Below, one piece after another: positions 37,110-48,109 of a stretch of 64,000 nucleotides of DNA. The DNA is from Phoronis australis (taxonomy: Eukaryota > Phoronida > Phoronidae): positions 154,603 to 218,602 of the forward strand of contig NMRA01000580.1 in NCBI GenBank assembly GCA_002633005.1. Direction: 5' to 3'. Below the pieces are notes generated by a model that was not told the origin of the DNA, ran no database searches, and saw only the letters and a program-made list of their open reading frames with translations. The translations under genes were made by a program, and so were the position numbers. Every line of letters begins with the position of its first letter. Within the stretch, counting starts at the first letter, position 1.

Positions 37110-37518
37110 AGTCTCTGAAAGTATTTCTGCACCCCAGCAACACAACTTGGTCTTTAGGTTTCAATTTAGCTTCTAGTGTGATTAATAAATGAATAAATGC
37201 CCAAAACGTGCGGAGAGCGGAGTACATGAAGTAATATCCCACGAGACATTGAACTATTTTCCGAAAGTTTGGTGATCGAACCGGCCAACGATATCGAGTC
37301 GACATTGACCTACCTTTTGAACTTTCCATGTCAGAGGTCACTGTTGAAATAGTGCGGGAGGTGAATACGGAAAACTTTACATGGCCTTACTTCCCTCAAC
37401 AGCTTCAACGCACATGGGATAAAAGAGATAATTTTCCACCTGAAATCGGTGCACGGCCTTGAGTGTAGCTTGAGTGGGCATTCATTTTAACTGATCACGC
37501 ATCGGCACTTGAATACAA

Positions 37519-37652
37519 GCGGGCCTAATCTGTACTGTTACTACAGCTTCTGACCGTCAGAAGCTGTAGTAACAGTACAGATTAGGCCCGCGTAGTACTG
37601 TTTTAACGGGGCAATTGTGTGACACAATTGCCCCGTTAAAACAGTACTACGC
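37519..37652. repeat. Two abutting perfect palindromes
   Basis: Palindrome 1 has arms 37519-37554 and 37556-37591 (36 bp each, no mismatch, 1-bp centre). Palindrome 2 has arms 37590-37620 and 37622-37652 (31 bp each, no mismatch, 1-bp centre). They share the bases GC at 37590-37591. Neither is similar to other sequence in the window that I can see. They can form two adjacent cruciforms or one double hairpin. Confidence 0.95.
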
Positions 37653-37659
37653 TTCATGA

Positions 37660-39280
37660 ATGCAACGCATTAGACAATAACTTAAAGTCAACAATTGCTT
37701 TAACAGACCATTGGTTTCCTTTCGGGACAATGAATGCTTACCGACACAAACTCCCATGATGTTATCACAGTCCTTCCGGCACACGTGACTTCCTGCAGGC
37801 CACATGACTTTGATGCACATTCGTTACTCGTGTCAGTATTTATTTAACTGAAACAGCATACAATCACATACTCAGTTGCTAAAGCATAGGTCATTTTTTC
37901 TTTGGGTTCGGGATTATATAACGCAGGTTTGAAAATTTGCAAACGCACGAACACGGAGACAATTACCATTGCATGTCAAAAAGCTCCTCCAACTACACAG
38001 CTCTCACAGAGGCACATTAGGTTCTCACTTGTTCACTGACCCACAAACTTGTGCCCGTGCACACAAAACGCTAACAAACACGGCTAGAGCACGGCCCAGG
38101 TCTCCTTGATGACCATACATCCGCGTGCTTTTAGGCCTAGTGAATGCAACCCGCGAAACGTGGATTTTGAGAACCCAGACTGGTGTTTTTGAGTCAGCAA
38201 ACTATTTTGTTCGGAAAGCCCGACTGTGTGCCCGTTTATTCCTTGAATTTGATAAGGCTGGGTAGAGCTGAAATGTATGCAATATACTCTGATCCAAACT
38301 TGGTTGTAGGCACGACTTTACTTTTTGTTAGTAGTGCTGTAGTTGTAAAATTATAGGTACTGTAAGTAGGCGCCCGAAGCCCACCGTATCACCTAGTTTG
38401 AGCACTGAATTTTAAAAGTGCATTGAATTCGCAAAACCTCTAAAACATGTACGCTTATTTTTGACTCATGAATGGGTATTTACTTCGAGTCTGCAGTGGC
38501 AAATCTAGGATGTCGCAACCACACATATAGGATGGCAAAGGTTCGCGTGCACTCCAAGCGTGTACGTGTACAATACGAAACAAGTGACTGACATAACAAT
38601 TACCAATGCGCAAGTCGATACAATGTGTTTAACTGGCCTGTGGTTAACATAAGCCTAGAGTGTACTTACACGCTCGTGGTAGACTTACAGTTGATTTTTC
38701 AGAACCACCGTCTTCTTCTTCTCCAGTGCTTCAGAATGCGAAATGATACGAAAACCTTTGTTGCTTTGCGGCGACATGTTGAGCAGCGAGGTGTTGGCAA
38801 GATAGCATAACCCAGACGCTTCCTCCCAAAACGCAGTCACACAAAGGTCCTCCTGCCTCCCATAAAAAACAAATGCACTCAATTTCACGTCGGACGGGAG
38901 CAGCCACGTAGAATTCAGGTGTGAACGTTCTGGTAAGAATTTTCAAGTTCGCGATTTGAGATCTTGCAATGTGCCCATCTGTGGGACAAACCTTTACTAT
39001 ACCTGTCCGTAAAGAGCCCGGAAGCTATTGTCATTTTGGCAAAGCTATCGCCACAATGTAGAGCGAAACTACTAACAGGCCCATGACTGCCACATATGCA
39101 TTCACGGAAGATGTAGACCGGCAGTCCAGAGCACTTAGCATAGATAAACGAGGTACCAACATCTGACCGTGGGAGCATTTAGTCAGCCCACCTCAGTATG
39201 CATAGAAATGGATGTCTGCCGTTGTCTGCACTCTGGGTGTGACCCCTGGGGGCCTTACAAAGGGCCCAAAAATAAGCTAG
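37660..39280. other. No gene supported
   Basis: Only short frames on both strands, none with domain or splice evidence. Confidence 0.45.
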
Positions 39281-39282
39281 AC

Positions 39283-40015
39283 TAGATATTCGAGGTACCA
39301 ATCAAAACTGATTTAAAACGAACAATAGTACCGCACTGAACACCGAATGACCCATGACAGACAAATTGCACTCTAGAATGAGTCCGACAGAAACCAAAAA
39401 AGGACCCCCAGACTGAATGAGCTAACACATACATTCGAGGTACCACAAAAACCAACTCCGTGTGATTCAATACATGTCACAGATCACTAAAACTCCTATG
39501 ACAGACCAAATACATTCTGGGTTATGCCGGGCAGAAACCTCCAAAAATCTCAAGCATGGTATGCCAAAAAGGACCCCCTAAACATTATGAGATAGCACAT
39601 ACATTCGAGGTACCACATAAAACCAATTCAATATAATTCAATACATGTCACAGATCACCAAATGCCCTATGACAGACAAATTACACTCTGAGTTGTGCCC
39701 GGCAGAAACCCCAAAATATCTCAAACATGGTTGGACTAGATTTTCGAGGTACCGGCACAAACTGATTTTAAACGAACAATAGTACCGTACTGAACACCGA
39801 ATGACCCATGACAGACAAATTGCACTCTGGAATGGGACCGGCAGAAACCAAAAATGACCCCCCAAAATTGAGCTAGCACATACATTCGAGGTACCACACA
39901 AAAGCAATTCAATATAATTCAATAAATGTCGCAGATCACTAAAACCCCTGTGACAGACAAAATACACTCTGGATTGTGCCCGGCAGAAACTCCCAAAAAA
40001 ATCTCAATCATGTCT
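39283..40015. repeat. Short satellite array, five units of about 140-170 bp
   Basis: The landmark TTCGAGGTACC recurs near 39289, 39435, 39604, 39743 and 39885. Units are of two types: one with 'GAACAATAGTACCG(C/T)ACTGA' (first and fourth) and one with 'ATAATTCAATA(C/A)ATGTC' (second, third, fifth). All share 'ATGACAGAC(A)AAAT.CACTCT' and a 'GGCAGAAAC' block. The order a-b-b-a-b suggests a higher-order unit of about 454 bp. The array stops where transposon fragment C begins. Confidence 0.85.
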
Positions 40016-40029
40016 TCGGTCCCGCCTGC

Positions 40030-40302
40030 CGCGACGGGCCTGATCGGGCTCCGAGCCACTGGCCAGGATAACAAGCGTTTTGTGTGTTAAGGAATAAAAA
40101 AATCACCAGTCAAAACAATACAAATTTAGGTTCACCTGTCTGTATCTCACGGAAAAATACTTCGAATTTATCTCCGAACAGACCCCGAACTCCTGCTACG
40201 GACCTTACCTGCCGAACTCTGTAGGCTACGGTTGTCCAAATACCAATAAACGGCAAAATAAAACAACACGTTTTTATAAGAACTCGGTGTACTTTTTAGG
40301 GA
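40030..40302 (-). mobile_element. Fragment C of the TTAA-type transposon
   Basis: It aligns with copy B 36570-36865 in the same orientation: 'GAGCCACTGGCC', 'CGAATTTATC.CCGAACAGAC', 'TGTAGGCTACGGT' and 'AAATAAAACAACACGTTT'. Its end coincides with the break in the neighbouring reverse transcriptase. Confidence 0.7.
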
Positions 40303-41131
40303 ATCTTTACGAACTTGTAGCAACCACTTGGTACTACAAACGAGGTCTGGGGTCGTGATTCTTCGGCGACAATGACTTGCCAGTATCTTTTACTTAGATC
40401 AATTTTCGTAAAATACTGCTCTTTACTGATCTTAGCCATGATGTCGTCGAGATTGCCCATCGGTTTCGAGTCAAACTTTGTGATGGCGTTCAAACGACGA
40501 AAACCGATGCAGAATCGATTTGATCCGTCCTTCTTCTTCACTAAGACCACCGGGGAGTCGTAGGGTGCATGGGATGGTTCTATGACTCCACACTTGTTGT
40601 CAACTTCCTCCTGCACAACCGACCGTGTGGCATATGGCAGGGGATACGGCTTGACTCTCACCGGATCTCCACTGATGGTCTCAATCTTGTGCTCAACCAG
40701 ATGGGTCGTACCTGGTACTTCACTTAGATGTCAGAGTACTCTTCTTGCAGACTTATCACCTCCCTTTGTTGGCTAGTAGTGAGCTCGTCTGATATCTTGG
40801 CATTTTTGTACGTTTCTTTTTGGTTTGTTGATCCCAGCTCTAGTAAATGTTCATCATCGATAACACCAACTTCATTGTCCATTTCAGGCTGCAGTACAGC
40901 TATTGCCGCGATGTCAGAATTCTGATCTGCATCATCTTTACTTGCAGTCCCACTTTGGTCACGAGACATGTAGAGTTTCAACTGGTTGGCATGGTATGTC
41001 TTGGTCTTTCCAACAACCCTTACTCGGTAGTCCATTTTGTTGAGTACCTCGGTCACTTCATAGGGACCCCTCCACTGCAGTAGCAGCTTGTTACTGTCGG
41101 TTGGTAACAATATTAAGACTTGGTCTCCCAC
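40303..41131 (-). pseudogene. GPY/F module and N-terminal reverse transcriptase
   Basis: GDQVLILLPTDSNKLLLQWR then GPYEVTEVLNK is the GPY/F module that follows gypsy integrases. The linker leads, across a stop near 40724, into YDSPVVLVKKKDGSNRFCI, KIDLSKRYWQ and FVVPSGCYKFVKIP: motifs 1-3 of reverse transcriptase. The YxDD active-site motif, thumb and RNase H are missing because the copy ends at 40303. Confidence 0.85.
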
Positions 41132-41146
41132 TTTGAAGCGACGATC

Positions 41147-42326
41147 TCATGTCTTTTTGTCATAATGGTGGTTGTATGCTTCACCAGCATTTCGTAAGTT
41201 TTCCCGCACCAGTTCACATGTCTCTTTCAGACGATGTCGCAAGTCGAGGACATACTCATAAGTATTCCGTACGTCTGGAGTTTCATTGCCAGTCCACAAC
41301 TCTTTAAGCACCTGCATGGGCCCTTGCACGGTTCTACCATACAACACTTGAAATGGCGAGAAACCTGTGCTCACTTGGGGTACCTCTCGGTAAGCGAACA
41401 GTACTGCTGGTAAGTACCGGTCCCAGTCTTGTGGACGCTCTTGGTACATTTTCTTAAGCATACTCTTCAGTACACCGCCAATACGCTCACAGAATCCATT
41501 GCATTTCGGATTGTACGGAGTGCTGAACAGTTGCTTCATGGATATCAACCGTGCAACTTCTTTCAGTACTTCTGAGGTGTCCCACAGTCACTAAGCACCT
41601 CTCCTGGAAAGCCAATTCTACAAAAGGTTTCAAATAGTGCTTCTGCGACTCGCTCAGCTTCTATTCTGGGAAGAGGGACTGCCTCTGGGTATCTTGTGGC
41701 ATAGTCTACGATGGTGAGAATGTACCGGTTGCCTCTGTCTGTGATTGGCGACACAGGGCCAATCAAATCAACAGCGATACGCTGGAACGGTTCTTCCATA
41801 AGTGGCATCTCAACCAATGGCACTTAAGAGATCCTGCCCTTAGGAGTTGTTCGCTGGCAGATGTCACATGATCTGCAGAAACTATTTATGTCACTGCCAA
41901 CTCCTGGCCAATAAAAGCTACTGGCTGTTCTATCACTGGTCTTCTTCACACCAAGGTGCCCACCAACGATTGACTCGTGAGCTAGCGTTGTTGTCGATAT
42001 TTGACAAGGACAACTATCTGACGCAATTCTTTGGTGTTATCAGCATACACTCGGTACAGGACCCCCTTCTGCTTCTCATACCAGTATTGACATCTACCAC
42101 GTGTTCTTCTTGGTTTGTCTTTCTCAGCAAGTTCCATGAGCTTACGTAGGTTGGAATCATGTTGTTCGTCCTTCAATTTGCTGACGTCGAGACTTTCCAC
42201 TCCGGATGGAGTCACCGCCAAAGGCTTAATAGATTCCTCTCTCTTCTTAGCCTGTGCAGACTGCAGACATGACACTACCTTGTGGTTGCCAAAGGGGATC
42301 AGGATCCTTGCTGACGCCAACAGCAT
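41147..42326 (-). pseudogene. Integrase, broken into several frames
   Basis: The zinc-binding module lies at about 41980-41860, with AHESIVGGHLG and FCRSCDICQRT giving the H-x5-H and C-x2-C pairs. A stop follows KGRIS. The catalytic core begins FQRIAVDLIGP (first Asp), then GEVLSDCGTP (second Asp), then a frameshift near 41555, then GFCERIGGVLK (catalytic Glu). The end matches the usual LLYGR/YNHHYD region. All three acidic residues are still encoded, but not in one frame. Confidence 0.85.
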
Positions 42327-42329
42327 TCC

Positions 42330-42769
42330 CTATGATGAGGTCGTATATTGGTGTTCGCGTGAACATCGCCTCGATTTCATCAACGAAGTATGGAGTATCT
42401 CCTGAATCTTCGCTATGGGAAAGGATCGTGCTGTCCCATCTATTAACGCCCAGATGTGTTGTTTCCCCGTCAGTTGACTTTCTTTCACTAGGGAGTCTTC
42501 ACCGCTGCACTACTGCAACCAGTGTCACGCATCATGCGTACTTTTGTTTCGTTGACGTAACTGTCACAAACGGGCATATTGTTGTCAGCTGGAGGTTCTC
42601 TGTGCTTGTCACAGGCTTCTGTCTCTACGGGTATTGATGTCGTATCGACTAATTGCAGACAGCCATCAACTATGTGCTGCTCTATCGGACTAACCTTTGC
42701 TACCACAGCTTGACACATCACCGACTTCTTGGTGTCTTCTGTCTTGGCCCGTCCCTGCTGCGAGGCAGA
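42330..42769 (-). pseudogene. Aspartic protease fragment
   Basis: The active-site triad D-T-G is at 42528-42520 in VRMMRDTGCSSAAV. Downstream the frame is interrupted, but fragments resembling the rest of a retroviral-type protease continue in other frames to about 42330. Confidence 0.7.
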
Positions 42770-43356
42770 CTACTTCTTACCTGCAGCGAATCTTTTGGAC
42801 TGGAAGTCTTTCATTCCACAGTCCCTTGCTAGATAACCTTTCCAATGACAATTGAAACACTCTTTGTCCCCCTTGTTTCTGTTCATTGACGAACGAATAG
42901 TCTCTGTCCTTCGTTCATCCGTGTCGCTTGGAGGTGCCTGTCTTCTGGCTATCTGTCCCAAGTCTTTCTTTGTAAACCCTTTGCCCAACAAAGCAGTACA
43001 GTGGGCGTCCATGTACTGTTGAGCAAAGCCGATATCTCGTCGAAGGTCTTCGGTTTCCGTTCCCTCAGGGATACAGACATCTCAGGATGGCATGCTCCCA
43101 GAAACTGCTCTCGGATCAGTATGTCTCTGAGTCCATCATAAGTCGCCTCGACCTCCGCCAGTTGTGTCCATCGGCCAAAGAACCTTTTCAGTCTTGTCCC
43201 GAGTTGGGACACGTGTTCACCCTTTTCAGGCTTGGACTCTCTAAACTTACGTCGGAACCCATCTTCGGTTAATTCATACCTGTGCAGCAGCGCCACCTTT
43301 AGTTGGTCATAGTTGTTAATTTGGTCCACAGCCCACTCCGATCTATCCCATTTCTG
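42770..43356 (-). pseudogene. gag: gag fragment (SCAN-like capsid region and zinc knuckle)
   Basis: The first part (NNYDQLKVALLHRYEL, then VSQLGTRLKRFFGRW) is the helical capsid region related to the vertebrate SCAN domain, which is thought to derive from Gmr1-type gag. A frameshift near 43010 leads to GKGFTKKDLG and a knuckle CFNCHWKGYLARDC in which the usual His is Tyr. A stop (TAG) at 42770 follows. The N-terminal half of gag is missing. Confidence 0.8.
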
Positions 43357-43937
43357 GCTTGTGATTGGTTAATAAAAACCACATGATCATATCCAATCAT
43401 ATCATTGGCTGTTATAGTTTGTTCTCAGAATTTTCTATAATCTCTAGAGCACTTTGACCCCAGAACCCAAAGTTGTAAACACCATTTAAAAATAGATTTT
43501 GACGTTAAAGTACATGTCAACAAGTCTGACCCCATGATTTAAAAGTACATATGCACAAATTTTGGGCAACTTAAAATGGATCTATTCTTACTAATTACTA
43601 ATATTGATTCTGACAGTGTCAGTCAGTAGATAGGAAAAATATCAAACTATTAGAAGATCGCAGCCAGTGGCAGATTCTCGAATTGTCTGAGCAGCGACAT
43701 ATTCACTGTGAGCGTTTTATTTTTTTTCGTTTTTTCGAGAGAAACCAGTAAGATCGCGCAAATTTATCATTTAATTCCAGTAGCTCGATGCAAATACGTT
43801 ATATCCAAGAGACGTGCTGCTCACCTGGGAAGTACTTTTGTTGTGCCCCAATAAGCCTTAGTTTTCAGTATTAAAAATGTCCTCGGGCAACTACGTAAAA
43901 TCAAAATGCGACCCAGGTCGCAATTAATAAGGGCGGG

Positions 43938-45603
43938 GGGTCTAAACTTAATGTGAAAAATGACCTCATTGGATTCATATAGATAAATGGCAGGTTTTTA
44001 AAGTTCACTGGGGTGTTTTCCCGTTCCGTGACTTTACCAGACGTACAGTGGTGTTGAGCGTGTGATAGTCTTCGATTGTATAGTAGGGCGATTTTGGTGA
44101 TTCAAAAACTTTAAGCATGACCAGTTCTTGATGGGGAATTCAGAGATCTCATTGGTTTATGTTCAAACATTTCATAACTTAACTTAACTTATTTTTAACA
44201 CCACAGTCCAGTGAGTCAATAAGATATGATCTTATTGGAGAGCAACTATCGAACAAAGGAGAGCTGACCCTCCAACCCTGATTGCCAGAATGGACTTAAT
44301 CAGTCGTCGGTGTAAGATATTGGCTACCGCGGTCATCCGCCCAACTTGTGCTATACAACCTAACAAGTCAGACTAAACGCGAGAATTCCATAATGTAAAA
44401 ATGAAAGAACACGGACTGAATTCCTCTCTTGTGCATCGCTCGGGATTGCCAACGGACAAATATTTTTCTCTCACGCACGGTATTCCTCTCTCACGGATCT
44501 GAAGTCACCCACGATCAAGCAGTAGTATCCCCACACCGTGTAATTATGTGCTCACAAAGAGATCAGCCCCGCTCCCACACATTATTTCGATCCGTTCCTA
44601 TCCAACTCCGCTCTTGATCTGATATACATACTGCGCGTCCCTCAGGCGCCTAAAATTTTAAAATAAATTCTTCTCCCACGCACGCTTGGCCTCAGTTCTC
44701 ACGGTTCCAAATTTGACTTTTATAGTAAGAAAATTTGACTGCGATGAGAAGATTCTAACATGTGGCCACGTATTTTGGATTAGTCTTCATCCAGTTCAGT
44801 AGTCAGATATTATATCCTGGCATGAGCGGTGTAAAAATGGCCATTTGCCAAGTTGGGCAACTGAACGAAGGACTGTTCGAAAAATTGCGATTGTTTTTGC
44901 TTCAGCCCAGCTTCCCCACATCATATTTCTGGTTTGCACGCCGTTCAGTACTTTCACTCCTTAATTGCAGCATATATTGACAAAGTAAGATTTCCCTTGC
45001 CACGCGTTACTCAGGTGACCCTCAGACCTAAACATCCGCGTAACGAATATTGTTGAAAGATCGACAATTGCGGGTATCGCGTCTGCTTATCCCAACCCCT
45101 TGTTGCGGAGGAACCCAGTGGCGGATTTAGAAGAGGGGCCAAGACCCCCCTAAAATTCTCCCAGATTCGACCACTTGGCACTGAGTTCGGGGGTGCGAAA
45201 GTCCGACGGGCAAAATCCTAGGTAATACATGCGGGCACCCAGGGGGGTGGGGGCTCGGGGGGGGGGGGCTTCTTAGAGAAACAAAAAGTGCGAGGAAACG
45301 AGACAAAAGTCCTAAGGAATTCGTCGCGAATGCACAATGCACGAAATTGAACCTAGTACCACGTTTTTTGTTTGTTTTTTAGTTTTCGTCTTCTTGTTCC
45401 AGTAAAAGGCTCAAATTACCGCAAAATTCGAGCCCCCCCCTCTATATTTTAGGATGGGTACGCTCTGCCTTGGCCCCCCTAAATCAAAATTCTGGATCCG
45501 CCCCTGGAACCGTTGAATAATGACGGGACGGGTTTTCACGGACGTGAGGTCATTTTTTCATGGGCTAATTAAAAATTCTTCACATTAAATTTAGACCCTG
45601 TGA
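43938..45603. mobile_element. Possible 1.67-kb element with imperfect terminal inverted repeats
   Basis: GGGTCTAAACTTAATGTGAA at the left matches, inverted, GGGTCTAAATTTAATGTGAA at the right. Further matches (AAAAATGACCTCA) lie inside with gaps. I see no target-site duplication and no transposase. A MITE (45117-45507) sits just inside the right end. Confidence 0.4.
45117..45507. mobile_element. CAGTGGCGG-type MITE, long copy
   Basis: It starts CAGTGGCGGATTTAGAAG and ends AATTCTGGATCCGCCCCTG. The core carries the G/C runs and the 'TTAGAGAAACAAAAAGTGCG' to 'TTTTAGGATGGGTACGCTC' module also found at 12244-12500. GGAACC flanks both ends, a possible incomplete target duplication. Confidence 0.7.
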
Positions 45604-45609
45604 AAAAAA

Positions 45610-46870
45610 CTAGCCGGAGCCAGTTTTGGGTATATTTCCACTCGGTTTCCAGTGAGAAATTCTGTATTTTGGGCATAGATCAGATGCGCAATTCAGTCGT
45701 ACAGGTTTGATATTTTGATTACTATGTACTTTACTTTTTTGCGCAAGTTTTGAGTCACAAAACAAAGAGCTCGTAAGCAAGCAGTGCAAATCGACAAAAT
45801 TTCCAATATCAATTTTAACATAAGTACATATTTTGCAGGGATACGGTTGTTTTTATAACACAGAAGAAATTTGATTTTGGAATACTTATAAGAAATAAGT
45901 TTTTAAAGCAGTATAAATTTCAACAGAGAATACATTATTCACTTAGATGTACTGATTTTGATGGCTAGCGAGTAGTTTCGGGGATGTTATTTTTCAGAAC
46001 AAGTAAAAATACATTTGATTGTCATTGATACCAAATATTTACTTAACAATTAACAAACAGTATCATCATTGGATAAAAGCATATACAGGTCAATAATTAT
46101 CTTTTGATCTTATATGGTCTCAATCACCAAAACTGATGTGGAAACAACGCATAATCGCTCCGCTTAAAATACGGTGGCAGAACATAAAAACCTAGTGTCA
46201 GCACCTCTAAACTCCATGGCCGAACCAAAAATCCCATGACCCAAGGGCAGGACCAAAGAACTTTTAAGTTAAAACTCGTTGGCTGCAAGCATAACACTGC
46301 GATCTCGCCGATTTTCTGAATGATGCCGTAGGGGTCCCAGTGTTTTCCGCCATTTTAGTCCTGTGTAACACTCTCCAATATGGCGTCATATTGACAACGC
46401 CAGCTGCATGTATCTTAGTGGCGCGCGCCCGGCTTTTGTGATGTCTATGGGCCGAACCGATGACGCGGATTTTCCGAGCGTCACGAATCCAGACATTGTT
46501 ATATACCTCTTTGTTGTGTGCTTCCCAGGCGGCAATCCTGAGAAGAGTTAAAGGCCTCTAAAAGTACGTAATGTTATTAAAATAATGTTGATTTTTATGT
46601 ATTTGTCATCAAAACGAAATAACTCCTTTCCACAAGACCAACTTCAAACAGCAACTATAACAGACTGTACTCGAATGCCGGTTTTGAGTCTGTTTACAAC
46701 TAGGTAACCTATCTGACAAGTTCACTCCCGCACGATAGGATAACAGAAATACTCCAGCGAAAACAGGCACAAAGTGAAAGGAGAATTGGTATAATAAATA
46801 CAAAAACACTAAAAATACCTCACCATTCACGAAGTGAACTCGCAACTGCTTGGTTTAATATCGGATCTAG
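45610..46870. other. No gene supported
   Basis: Only short frames are present. A GC-richer patch with 'GTGGCGCGCGCCCGG' lies near 46421. Confidence 0.4.
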
Positions 46871-46877
46871 CGATGTT

Positions 46878-47018
46878 TTAGAGCCACTTTTGCCGTATTT
46901 CTTTCCTAAATCGTGCTTTACCACCTTGGGTTTCGATAATTTTGGGCAGGCTGAAGAACGATTTCTTGTCCCTGCCAGCTCTGTTGGAACAACAGAAAAC
47001 AGCACAGAAAGTAGGCAT
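46878..47018 (-). pseudogene. THAP-domain first exon, interrupted by a stop
   Basis: The minus ATG at 47018 opens MPTFCAVFCCSNRAGRDKKS, then FFSLPKII and RQKWL: a THAP N-terminus (C-x4-C-S-N-R, F-x-L-P, W). TAA at 46878 interrupts it; beyond this, in the same frame, NIARSDIKPSS continues the usual THAP sequence before another stop and a donor-like GTGAGG near 46820. A YY1-type AAGATGGTGG (near 47072) lies in the expected promoter position. A recent loss of function, or a mobile THAP gene. Confidence 0.6.
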
Positions 47019-47832
47019 ATTTACTAACGTAGTGACCGTGAACCCGATGTACTCAGTCCAGTGTTTGTAAACCAAGATGGTGGAAAGCAATAGCGCGAAA
47101 TTTACTGGGAACACACATGAGGGAAAACAACAGAATCGAATCGGTTGAAATCCTCGTTAAAGAAAACCGATACAAACGCAAAAAATCAATGGGGAAAATG
47201 ACTAAAATTGATTAAGCAAATGTAGAAAAATCAAGACCTTGTTTCCAGGATGGTGATGCCATTGTCCATAAATATAATCAATGATTGACAGTTTTACAGC
47301 ACGCAGAAGCCCTGTGCACATAATATAAAGTTACAGACACTAGCAACTGTACTAAGATTAAAAACAAATTGTTAAATAACTATTCCGGGTTTGATACACT
47401 AACCAATCATCACTCAGTTTCAGGTTTGCTCTACAGAATAAGTTTCTGTAAAATTGAAAAGCGTGATTTTCACTTTGCAAAATACGGGCTTCACTCTTAT
47501 TTGCTGACGTATTTTTGTTGATCAACCATAGTTCTATATTTGAAGGAGGCCTAATACTTGACTGACTGATTGTGTGTCGTTTGCCGCTCAAGTTGGTCAA
47601 ACATGCAACGCTCCAGTTGAGCTTCACCCACATGGACATTCATACAGCTCGAAACATGGCATGCCTGACTTAAAACAAGAGAATATATTGCACCAGCCAC
47701 TTTTTACATTTATATTTGTAGTTAACCTTTTTCATGACTTGTGACGGCTAATGGCAGAGTCACCCATTACAATGGGTCTATTCGGAGAATTCTCCTCGCG
47801 GTGTCGCTGCTGTACTAGTGGTGATTGAATTG

Positions 47833-48104
47833 CGCATGCGTCGCTGTCTGCATGTAAATAGCTGGTAAAAAGACGGAATTGTTATCAAAACAAGTCGTCG
47901 CGCAAAGCCTTATTATTACTATTTTCTCTTGTGCAAGTCTTCGACAGGTGCTCAGAAATTCTCAAAAGACCTACATGTAAGCTTGCTACATTCGTGGACA
48001 ATTGCGGTCAACTGGGTCAACCAACTGACAAAAAGTGTGTGGATGCGAAGCCCGGCCCGTGTGTTCTCTATGCATTTCAATTTGGAAACTACATAACGTT
48101 ACTT
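47833..48104 (+). promoter_or_regulatory. NRF1-type promoter and possible first exon
   Basis: TTGCGCATGCGTCGC (near 47833) is a strong NRF1 word. About 255 bp downstream the donor TTG|GTAAGT follows at 48104. The frame through this segment is open but lacks an ATG early on, so it could be a 5'UTR. No downstream exon was identified. Confidence 0.3.
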
Positions 48105-48109
48105 GGTAA

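Larger units (their letters stand above)
40303..43356 (-). mobile_element. Gmr1-like Ty3/gypsy retrotransposon, truncated at both ends
   Basis: The domain order on the minus strand is gag, protease, integrase, GPY/F module, reverse transcriptase. Integrase before reverse transcriptase is the Ty1/copia order, but the domains are Ty3/gypsy-like; this combination defines the Gmr1 group described from deuterostomes. No LTRs, RNase H or primer-binding site are present. The 5' end is lost within gag at about 43356 and the 3' end within reverse transcriptase at 40303. Several frameshifts and stops show that the copy is dead. Confidence 0.82.
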
